In this document: positions 44,501 to 50,861 of the stretch, in pieces
How positions within the stretch are numbered: the stretch's first letter is position 1
Layout: every line of letters starts with the position of its first letter
Source of the DNA: Halocafeteria seosinensis
Lineage: Eukaryota; Sar; Bigyra; Bicosoecida
Reading direction: 5' to 3'
NCBI GenBank assembly: GCA_001687465.1
Contig: LVLI01000350.1
Span: 35,656 to 99,655 of the forward strand
Length of the DNA stretch: 64,000 nt
Translations under genes and position numbers: made by a program
The notes under the pieces: generated by a model
Told to the model about the DNA's origin: nothing
The model's database searches: none
What the model saw: only the letters and a program-made list of their open reading frames with translations

Positions 44501-45198
44501 GTAAAGGGTTGAAGGACCACAGAAGCTCTGAGAATGGCCTCGAACGTTGCCTCGGGCACCCCTATTTCTTCATCACTCATAATAATCACTGTTGATTCGA
44601 TTAGAAATGTATCAAAGCAAGGAGCATTAATGCACTGAGATTCTTGGTGCAATGGCTGCTCCGTGCAGTGGCCATTAGCGTTGGCAGGAATGACGACTCC
44701 CCGTGTTCGTAGCGTTGCTCCACGTTTGTCGCAGCCTGAAGACTCTGTTACACATGTCTCATACTGCCATGCACTAAGCACGCAATCCCTTTGACAATGG
44801 TACTCGTATGGATAGTCGCGGAACTCCGGATCATCAAAGTCTTCGATACAGTGGACGCTGTCAGTATGGTTTTGAACCCACGAATCAAAATCAAAAGACT
44901 GTACTGGAATTCCATCCTCAAGTGGGCACATGCAAACGATCGAGTCTTCGCATTCACAGTCGATGCTTGTCGAGGACTCATTACCCACTGCCCTAACTGT
45001 TGCATTCGAAAAATCCCCACACAGCTGGCTTGTAAAGTACTCGATAGGCACCACCGGACAATCAGGGAGCAGCAGCGTCGAGCCATACCGGCAAATGGTC
45101 ACCAATATAAACACAATAGCTGAAATCCATCCCCGAGACTTCCCTATCGTTAGTCTCGCTGCCGGAGGTGGCCGTGCTCCGGCTTGACGTCTGTCCAT
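35587..45198 (-). CDS. Giant secreted TSP1 / FG-GAP / Calx-beta protein, single exon
   Basis: One unbroken frame of 3,203 codons. An N-terminal hydrophobic segment (about 24-46, SAIVFILVTI) should act as signal peptide or anchor. A Cys-rich zone follows, with a thrombospondin type 1-like module near residues 136-195 (DCVLSAWQYETC). The middle carries many FG-GAP/integrin beta-propeller-like repeats, for example DLFGGSVSTNGELLVVGA (about 910), DYFGWTTALSNEAIAVGAP (about 1350), SFGYSFDVTSFDLVIGAPG (about 2470) and others. Calx-beta-like segments lie near 1950-2115 and 3055-3203 (the end, SVAIVEDDV), and a carbohydrate-binding-like sandwich (GWNVEG to HINVDDFHF) near 2490-2660. A Pro/Ser/Thr linker lies near 2880-2925. 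No C-terminal membrane helix is seen. An adhesion or cell-surface role is inferred. The lack of introns is unusual here. Confidence 0.85.
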   Translation of the reverse strand: MDRRQAGARPPPAARLTIGKSRGWISAIVFILVTICRYGSTLLLPDCPVVPIEYFTSQLCGDFSNATVRAVGNESSTSIDCECEDSIVCMCPLEDGIPVQSFDFDSWVQNHTDSVHCIEDFDDPEFRDYPYEYHCQRDCVLSAWQYETCVTESSGCDKRGATLRTRGVVIPANANGHCTEQPLHQESQCINAPCFDTFLIESTVIIMSDEEIGVPEATFEAILRASVVLQPFTVALFAIENVTSTPNGQYLAPITAPRKRHGSLTRPAKTTVSDEAVDRRKAIQIFFGVTVQNRIQEILEMKFVLLRAFRPFGSFKQNFFNSRYLNIRVGEVGDFELLSFKHFGFPRIFGVNVQIDLSEATTAQAIELHLHARDMNGNVAEYADNRYGVEISLICLNNGTQVGNILSGQTTGSLIEGQAIFSGLAIRKVGLFSFRVSVLDLYGLEHISLSSPVNITASAPTKLVLTQQPGAAFSGLPFRPPPMVAVVDEFGNEVRSSQGLVTAEIDAASVNVSVPLLGNTSATLSRGMATFESLRMNTVVDNVVLNFFFENGSSNFSVSSIPFTVGIGPTHSLVIERFPEPVTAGEHFEAIIRLTDAGGNTNIGDSESFVHARIGSRYLQNSEKLATELQIEQVNLLGSFVHGKNWVELNGSAVGLVFPGERIAIDDSINLETDEGIVQKLRHDPPRIRLLVPWERRSINSRALFKVQSALTRPVKDGRAHFQFLRINSASRFYFIEFVSSLTYNSSVEGTLIGRGNPGFGKIGYGYGHGPSFENSQRNITVYKEFEVIKGPPSQVYIEKCAEEAWEGGAPFFQQPVISVRDEGGNHLDTVTEGVIKVELVVNGEFVASGDSFLAGKTTVGVASGLAEFTSLGVYRRASNVSLYFTYQIDGDVIASVLQKELPISPSIENWLYEQTVRDGDLFGGSVSTNGELLVVGASSARSTVPCFQRIALRSLSTPSGTPEVQQLQSFGTYQNQKMLARLDYNLSSPIPKVRVSWSGLSSPEFSLDDPREFIENLLKDALIDPVLTRGSFNVAITKAAQGSTGTVDFGLTAINIRAPVPSMSLIVEEQAPLMFNVTRPAQGVLGEFCLGTEEHPCSERLLHDASANDVRIAVNNIFNISNTEATRSGDSVLGTFRWRITFPPSLSPLNLLDVNASHLSGENVSMTVTRVIEGHQPLGGSFRLTVDGNGPSRLIPWNASGTLMHSILQEASLTDVIGVTKEENAGSTDIQWIVTFQFVPGEQDEPVIQRYTGPASGDLTGVGSTISIITSRTVQTQNLSAGAFWPVGSVPLQDNQGAAFVYRKVTDRWVPDVHDWTNHFSGYASTSHRLRGHDSVPGDYFGWTTALSNEAIAVGAPFSNWDRSHEVQSIMCQASSGTFKLSWRGQVTESIDVSSSIPQFKSVLEQSWREASLRLSNTEYCDSICKGGSKGCHTFIQFLWPREGNLEPILLESTAAVLDGNVTEPLLTDDVVTGEIHSAGSTPSFRTLGAVYVYEETESGWIETQKVLPPPRIQNQTDADQAPQCGTKIVMDPLGTTLIFSCLSESTHGSENGGVHVFMRTNSTEFHFVHSLDLEHVLLGKTSMHCGHDMVLWDDTLVIACPGAVGGKGLVLVFRKNEAAEAHRWLLHQVVQDDSHYNLGLSVSISSDLIAIGARHAVLLFQQLAHTGAWVQVGEVTAPLGKSKGLFGKRVQLSNRILAVSDHQCDGSLFKKRLMPIQEVCIEDDSRVFADSLLGPYSTQDQHSASERFLAGIFGGSFRLSVGNSVQRHTRALFANATANNVRAAVQEDLKLGTVNVERTVGSNDLPCWRITFLDHWRNFSKYEHHGNIKTNSVEPPTLRVQARLNSSSLQMFARKLTKLLPFEPETVTIFRGTQVGHTWHWTAEALVSPHEPQICDGFGEAMALFADQLLIGASSRHRGREPMKTGAVVEFDLSWLDVRFNSDEVLLPFEENAGNVSINIAKCRTTCEHFTKQTETSSLYFEALPGKNWFTYDKFQSLRPPLETVTGLRAATTLDQSCGVNLTSGDCPFISVQYADANYSGYDFLGLADYIPTKQLLSFALGSSELQQAVTLVDDEIAEMPGEYFHVVLHTPGLMPLLGGNYWRVIKIVEDDDGHIGLNQYLQRLYPQVPPQPFDEGFLSRFGNDLSTAGQLAFVGAPGTSFEGTIFVGVVYAFEKRITGWTRVAELSAPEALYDDFSRFGAGVVSAESRFEPNVTWIVVGSPGSVAVTVTRLETPGWDTLTAVMFPRLAEGINMVPKPARQVQSYDRCGDSGTLAILQEKGASLRVALGCPGKSSVFLFDVSYDNYTRKLNGSQTAVIRSPDFREYKLIEEEEVVSDHFGHVVKAMDGSLYISAPYARSGNIPSQWNSSSEIDDDAASNRAMSTGAVYQYFLADCDYSTVGNPEASWDPERTLALAADLGWKDTLGWTASSVSDPQVIGTENQACPAVLVNVNRFTNPSGQLGSSFGYSFDVTSFDLVIGAPGLCSSPDVSWDFEDGTLRGWNVEGQAFRTQPTYEDNVGFRPVYPFQDSTVAYSASSGLAGKYWLGTYENRSSVDTIAGTVQGDAPVGALTSPPFLIRGDAISFLVGGGCSMQSTFVQLIIDGVIEYRSTGTCSEYMRRIHWSVNNHRGRTGVIQVVDFASFTPWGHINVDDFHFSWEIGKFTEVLDAGAVYAWQLSAQEVADPECRAAATSRSIECTWEFDQEFRSPDMRDTAAFGTSVAVSSSTKLLVVTETIVPQAFFFWVPFPGDLRTFSSEQTIERHRSSTTLRQSSSFEFDQYPLFPSRKLHNNYGWSNGWSTVGSAFSTVIDDAAEQSISLSEQEHALASILDTSLLDQGYRSRLQDLTIQANSITGAGGDLLRELARFPHRAANRMRASPSPVPSSSSTTTARPPCASASPKMGASPAPTPTVLATLTPFRLRPTEWLDDFFDQVHKYNVEGGEQRGKHESNRIFVFRKLDTVRGARDRFIRQATWPSMYPNDIISFPFYVAGPGHSTIQLNGSSLLIGYPEGTAGSGWRDSGEVTFMNTNVLSPILDMNAPNHSHEYVSNPYYNIHFQEYPSGALGLTYSNYRVQENITTGIFVLPVYVHEDITEVLHVSYATRDITAQGVSQEKFDYCLALPIEDREPSDCGHYEQRAGVLHFTPLRRERHIVIRIMNDAVKADGCERRFAVHLFAPGGLTINGNQRFASVAIVEDDVR

Positions 45199-45628
45199 AC
45201 CGCCTACCCTGTAGTGGTACTAAACTAATCAATCGTACCCGATTTGTATGGACTTGACCCTTTGAAGTCTGTTCAACAGCCGGTTTCTTGAAGTTTGGAC
45301 CTAGTTCAGCGCATGACTGGCGTTGTGAATGTGCGTGTCCCGTTGCCTCCTGTTAATACGGGCCACATACATAATCCATGGTACATATAGCGACCCAACT
45401 CAAATATGCATTTGAATAGTAAGGTGTGCGGGAATTAAACGGTGTAGCAGTGTTATCGGATGTGAGGCACTCCCACGAGGCTTCAAAGGGGGTCGGTCCT
45501 GAATTACAATTGTACATTTTACAATATAGGTTATATGTGTGTATTAACATACTCACCCGTGGGTCTTTTTCAAGACCAGAGAGTTGCCCATGACCCACAG
45601 CAAGATACTTGATACAAGATATGCCTAT
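45199..45628. other. Intergenic, 430 bases
   Basis: No supported feature. A minus-strand frame at 45353-45598 is Tyr/Cys-rich and looks random. The stretch holds the giant gene's promoter and the ankyrin gene's 3' end. Confidence 0.5.
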
Positions 45629-47289
45629 TTATGGAGGTCGGACTCGTAGTTGCTTTTCCAGTGCTGCACACCGATTCGAGAGTTCTTCATTTTCCCTGAG
45701 TAACTCCTTGACTCTTTTTGTCTCCTCCAGTCTTTTCTCCCGGTATAAGCGACATAAGTTGGCTGGGTCCAAGATCGCCATGGACTCCTGAGCTTTCTGC
45801 CGCTTTGCAACCTGATAAGGAGTTTCGTCACTCTGCGGCATCACGCCTTCTTTGAAACGTTTTTCATGGAAAGTATATACTACAAAGAGTGATAACGTAC
45901 CTCGTTCTTCAACTCAGGGTCAACATTGCCGACTTCGAGAAGGTATTTCAGGAGCGAAGGGTTGTTTACAGACAAGTGCAGGAGAGTATTGCCGGACTGC
46001 GACGATTCTATGAGGCTGAAACTCGAATTCGACGTGCTTTTCACGGAAACGTACTTTGTCTCGAGCGAGCGGATCTGCCCATCCTTCCTCAATTAGCATT
46101 CTTGCGACAGCCTCCTTTCCCAACGAGACGGCTTCCATCAGCGGAGTATGGGAGTTCTGAAAGACGAAACTCTCCGGTGGATTTCTAAAGACAGACCCCG
46201 TGGGTCCAACTTACGTTGTCAGTTGAGTTAATATCCGCGTCTGTTTTGATCAACCATCGTAATGCGTCTATGTTCTCCGCAGCGACTGCGAAGTGCGACG
46301 CACTCTTTCCATCCTGGAAGATGGCGTATGGTAATATTGAAATGGCAACAATAGATTCGTGCAACATTTCTCACATTGTTCTTTATATTTGGGTTTGGGT
46401 GCAGTCGTCGCACGAACAGTCTCACGAGATCAGTTGCACCAGAAGATAACGCGTCGTGAAGGGCCGTGTTTCCTCGCTGTAACCGAGTGACAATGCATAC
46501 ACATGCACTCTGATGCTTGTGCTGAACGTTACGTACGACGTCTTGGTAATCCAAATTTGCACCTCCGCGCTGTACGAGAATCTGCGCAACGTCTTCGTCG
46601 TTCATCCGAACTGCCTCATGGATTGAGGTCTTTCCTTCATAGTCGACAACGTTGGGATCCGCTTTGGCTTCCTCCAAGAGATACAAAAGCATCTCCTTAT
46701 GCTTCATTCCGTATCGGAGAGGAGTATATCCCCACTGTAGGAGCCAATCAAATCTTTAATACTTACTTGTTCGCAAGCACGGTTTATAATCCCATACACA
46801 CATACATTATCCACGGCGTTCACGTCGGTGTGGGCATTATTCACCAGAAGTCGCGCTATACTAACGTAACCACTGTTAGCTGCGCTATGGAGTGGAGTCT
46901 TGCCAGTGTCATTCTTGGCGTTTGCGTCGGCTCCGTATCGGTCAACTAGAATTTCTGCTATCTTCGTGAATCCTCGGTGCGCTACCTTGTGCAAAGCAGT
47001 TTGACCACCAATCTGTAGAACAACGCGGCACAACACGAAACGAGGGAGATCCCAACTACAACCAGCATAATATTCCGCTTCTTAGAAAAGAACCACCTAC
47101 CACTCCGAATCTCAATTTATTCACGTCCCCCCCAGTATCGTCTCCGAGTATGGCTTCTATGGTCTCCAGGTCGCCAACTTCAAGTGCCGTGTGCAGACTG
47201 GTTTTCTCACTTCGTGAGAGATTGCTGCCTTCGAAAGAAGCTATCCTTGACGCAAATGACGCAAGTGATCTCAAGTGGCCACTCATCAT
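45629..47289 (-). CDS. Ankyrin-repeat protein; exons coincide with repeats
   Basis: A protein of 398 residues made mostly of ankyrin repeats, a protein-binding scaffold. Exons (minus) are 47289-47101, 47012-46806, 46734-46537, 46476-46375, 46313-46215, 46156-46055, 45996-45901 and 45832-45629. Every exon length is a multiple of three and every intron is phase 0, falling between repeats. Repeat cores include QTALHKVAHRGFTKIAEILV, KTPLHSAANSGYVSIARLLV, KTSIHEAVRMNDEDVAQILV, NTALHDALSSGATDLVRLFV, HTPLMEAVSLGKEAVARMLI and NTLLHLSVNNPSLLKYLLEV. The last exon adds a short coiled coil (RLYREKRLEETKRVKELLRE) and a basic end. The binding partner and the cell location cannot be told. Confidence 0.88.
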
Positions 47290-48308
47290 ACAATTGGGAG
47301 ATAGTCACGCTTTACTGAGGGAAAAAAAATAACTGGTTGAACCTGTACTTCAACTTATCTCCCTTGGACCGAATATCAGTCGAGCATTGGTGTCCAGTTT
47401 CTCAACATTTCAAGGGAATACTGCTCGTCTATTGATGTTACATGCCGTGCTTTCCAAATGACTAAAATTTGGCATGTGCATCTCTAGCGACCATCCGAGG
47501 ACAATTGCTACCACCACCTTCACAAATCGAGTCGTCCGCGACAGTCGGACAGTGTATTAGCATTGCTCCTTCAGGAATAAGTCTAGTCTACATAATGCGG
47601 TAGGCCGTGTGAGGAGTGAAACCTACTCAGCACCGAACCGCTCCAGCATCTTCAATTTGTGGCACATCAATTCCAGTCCACGGGTTACTCAGAGCATTTG
47701 CTAAACCGGTGGGTATATCATATGATATATACTCGTGGCATAAAGTGTGCCTACGGTATACACGATGTCCCGTTTATGTATGCGACTACTACGTCTGTCA
47801 TAGTTCCTACTTGTAGCTTTATGTTGTATCTCCGACGATCTGACTGACCACTGGTGGCAGAGGATAGACCACTTGACCTTGGCGTTGGCGTCGCTGTGGC
47901 AGGCTCAGGGTCTTCTCCTGCCAGACTGAGCCTCGACGGTACCTCTGACATTGGGGGCGCAGGCATGGCTCCTCCTCCGATGCCTCCTGAGCAAAACCAG
48001 TGTTGTGCTCCCTCACGGCGCATGTCAGCAAGGCTGCAGGAACAGCGGGCCCGTCGCTGCTTAACACGGGCGCACACCGCTCCTCGTTAAGAGGATGCGG
48101 TCAACTCCCCAGCCGGTGGGCTATCTGTCACATATGTGTGTGTGTGTAGACCATAATGTCGCAAAATACCTGATGACCTCATATCCGGGACTATCGAAAG
48201 TGGATTTTTTATTCCTCAGAGAGCTGTGGTGGAGATTACATCACGTGTTATTTCTTTCTGAGTTGTTTCCAGTGTGTGTGTGTGTGTGACTTTCAGACAA
48301 CTACATGA
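47290..48308. other. Gene-poor 1-kb stretch with repeats
   Basis: No gene is supported. Pro/Ala-rich frames at 47751-48090 are open on both strands and are taken as compositional. A dispersed repeat copy (48110-48149) and TG runs (48132-48149, 48272-48288) lie at its right side. Confidence 0.5.
48110..48149 (+). repeat. Dispersed short repeat, copy 1, with TG tail
   Basis: It contains the core GGTGGGCTATCTGTCACATA followed by a TG run. Related copies are at 55568-55609 (same strand) and 57167-57191 (inverted). This is the most left of three copies, and lies beside the microexon paralog pair. Confidence 0.6.
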
Positions 48309-49230
48309 CTATCTTTTAAAATACAGATGGCCACAACAGGATTGTCTGCTTCTAAGGTTAAACCAAGAGAATTGTTCTTCTGAGGAGTCCACACAGACCA
48401 ACGGGTCATCAGATTATTAAAGTTGGTTTTCCATTGTCTTTAACTGTCTTACCTTCTCGCTTTGACCGGAGGTATATATTGATGGCCTCTCTTACATTAG
48501 TCTGAGTTCTAAATAACCGAGTGTTTGCCCTCATTCCACAAGGCAAATCTCCGTCCGAGTTAACATATTTCAATTTGAAAGTATTCTGTGAGCCAACCAG
48601 GGCGAGATTACCTCAATCGGAGACATTTAATGTGAGATAACTGTCGAAAGCCCTCACAAAATAACTCTGTGACATACCACCAACGTAGTTCCCATTATCT
48701 GGGTATATAATTGCTCACGTTCACCACATATGCCATGCCGATTGATCGTTAAGGTTCCGTCTTTTTTTAATGCTGGACAAATCAAAATCGCACGGAACAA
48801 ACAATACAAGATACGGGAACAACTTGTATTCCCGCATGTCCTGATGTTCGACTGGTAACTTACAATGTACCTGCACCAAATATCAAATTATAGGAAAGAG
48901 CTACATTTTCGTTTTGTACAACGAGCCAATGGAACCACTGACGTCGATAGTGGTACAGAGACACGGGCAAACGCAGCAAAGCATCCACAGGACTGCAGGG
49001 TTTGGTCTCTCGACGAAGAATAGCTCGCCGGCATTTTCAAGATCTGAATCTGAACACGGAGGAAGTAGCATCGTAGGCTCCTGCAAGAAAATAACGGAAT
49101 GTTACACCGAACAATGATATATCTATAAAAGGGATGCGCTCACCCTACACGAGCACATCTGACAATATAGCTCGGACAGGGTGCTTGCCCTGTAGCGTTG
49201 GTTGTATTCTTCACTGCTGGTGCCTGACAT
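48309..49230 (-). CDS. Unrecognised protein family, paralog A (six exons incl. 7-nt microexon)
   Basis: No family is recognised. Exons (minus) 49230-49144, 49080-48943, 48870-48864, 48772-48678, 48585-48453 and 48379-48309 join in frame to 176 residues. It aligns exon by exon with paralog B at 49630-50581: a head with LYCQMCSC, then DLENAGELFFVERP, a Cys-rich loop CCVCPCLCTTID, a segment KKDGTLTINRHGICGE, and REAINIYLRSKRE near the end. The third exon is only 7 nt and encodes the Val-His of D-VHS-L. The fifth exon is 133 nt in both copies. The shared structure shows the model is right although the two proteins are only moderately similar. Membrane insertion is possible at the hydrophobic Cys-rich loop. 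Function unknown. Confidence 0.68.
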
Positions 49231-49629
49231 ATTTGTCTCCGCCTACAAAGCAAGCTGTTACAATGTTATCCGTAGATCGCTGTTTTATCTCGGTGCTTTA
49301 AACCAAATCAAGTTTTCGATGAGGCTCGGTACGGTTGAAGAGTCTACGGTGAAGACGCGGAAGACAAAAGATACGATGCAGCATCGACGATGCGTCGATG
49401 CTGCAGTGCTGCAGCTACAGCACTGCAGGTTGTAAAGTCTAAACTCCCTTTCTGGTGTTGGTTTGAGGTTTTCATTTCCCATATACTTTTGTGAAAAGAC
49501 GCAGAGAGTACTGGCGTATGGCCCACGGCAAGAACGACGACCCGTACGAACAAACGGAAGCTAGCTCAACGGTTCTTGGGCCAGACAAAACCAGCCAACA
49601 CAGTAACGATTACCATAAATCACATAAGC
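49231..49629. promoter_or_regulatory. Shared upstream region of the head-to-head paralogs, with twin hairpins
   Basis: The 399 bases between the start codons of paralogs A and B must contain both promoters. Two adjacent perfect inverted repeats lie at 49377-49428: a 13-bp stem with a 3-nt loop (GCAGCATCGACG and its complement) overlapping an 11-bp stem with a 6-nt loop (CTGCAGTGCTG and its complement). No TATA-like element was identified with confidence. Confidence 0.4.
49377..49428. repeat. Two overlapping perfect inverted repeats
   Basis: Stem 1 pairs 49377-49389 with 49393-49405 (loop ATG). Stem 2 pairs 49401-49411 with 49418-49428 (loop CAGCTA). The last bases of stem 1 are the first of stem 2, so only one hairpin can form fully at a time. 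Confidence 0.85.
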
Positions 49630-50581
49630 ATGCCTACCAGTGAACAATTGAACCAATACTATAGTACACACTTCTGCCAGACTTTGTACTGCAGTAACGA
49701 TTGCTGTGCAGGGGTAAGTCGTATAATCGCTTGTTTATCACGCAACCCATTCCACGTGTGATTTGCAGCATGTACTCCCACCAGAACAGGACCTGGAAAA
49801 TGGGAACGAGCTTGTCTTTGTCATCAAGCCTCCATATTGGCACAACTGTATGACTACGCCATGCGGCCTTTGCCTGTGTCGGACTATAGATGTAAGAAGG
49901 CAGATTACCGACACTTTGTATTGTTCTTACTGTTCTTACACGCAATGTATGTATCCACTGCTAAGGGATTGTTTCTTCGACCGTGTTTTGCGACATTCAG
50001 GTGCATTGTAAGCTACAACTTAAATGCTACAGTAGTGGTATTGGTAAACCGTGTTTGATTTCAATTTAAGGCTTCTCGCTGATCGGATTCGTGCAGCTGT
50101 GACAAAAGACGGAAGAGTAACGGTCACTTCGCATGGGATATGTACAGACAGCGACTCCGAAATCTACACCGATATAGCTGGAGCTTCTTTTAGAGGTGTG
50201 CAATGGAATACCAAGGAGCAAGCCGCGGTAAGTCCTGTGATGTTTCCTCTCTGGAAGCAATCTCTTACTACCATCTTCGCCATTCCAGGTTAGTATGTAC
50301 TTCATCGATTCGGCTAACCGATCACATCACAGTCTTCACTTATTCCCTTACGCTTACGAAAAGGATAAACAGGCGGATATAAAGGAGGCGATCAACATTT
50401 TCCTCCGCCATAAACGGCAACGTGAGTTAACCCTGAAACTGGAGTCACCGTTTGGATTCCTCAGTGTCTTCTTTCTCTTCTTGTTCTTTCCTTTGGTTAC
50501 TCAGAGTACGGTATTTCCTGGTCTGGTCTTGTTTGGCCAGTGTTTGACTATGAAGTGGGAACCGTTGTGTACGAAACCTAG
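49630..50581 (+). CDS. Unrecognised protein family, paralog B (six exons incl. 7-nt microexon)
   Basis: No family is recognised. Exons 49630-49713, 49769-49891, 50001-50007, 50097-50227, 50289-50421 and 50505-50581 join in frame to 184 residues. Conserved with paralog A: LYCSNDCC in the head, DLENGNELVFVIKP, the Cys-rich CGLCLCRTID, TKDGRVTVTSHGIC and KEAINIFLRHKR. The microexon GTGCATT sits between a CAG acceptor and a GTAAGC donor; its counterpart in A is GTACATT. The C-terminal exon gives QYGISWSGLVWPVFDYEVGT. Without the microexon the flanking exons would be out of frame. The gene is head to head with A and convergent with WDR60. Confidence 0.68.
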
Positions 50582-50861
50582 TGGGTGATGCACCGCACAG
50601 ATATAGAATTTGTGAATAATATTTAATTTTATCAGTGACGCAACAGCTCCTGAGGCGAAACTCTACCTTAGCGCCAGTGGTGAGCATCCTGCAAAGCTGC
50701 ATCGTTAACATTCACGGGTTCAACGACTTGGCAGCTTCTTCCGCTTCTGTTTCTTTGAGCTTGAGCGGTTCGTCATAGTCCCCCATTAGACGATACCAAT
50801 CCGTTGTTAGTTTACTCAACCAGTCGCTTTCCCGAACACTCCCATCTTGGTGTACCTGCAT

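Noticed and set aside
47751-48090. Pro/Ala-rich frames open on both strands
   Set aside because: Both strands are open because of GC-rich composition, with no splice partners or motifs to choose either.
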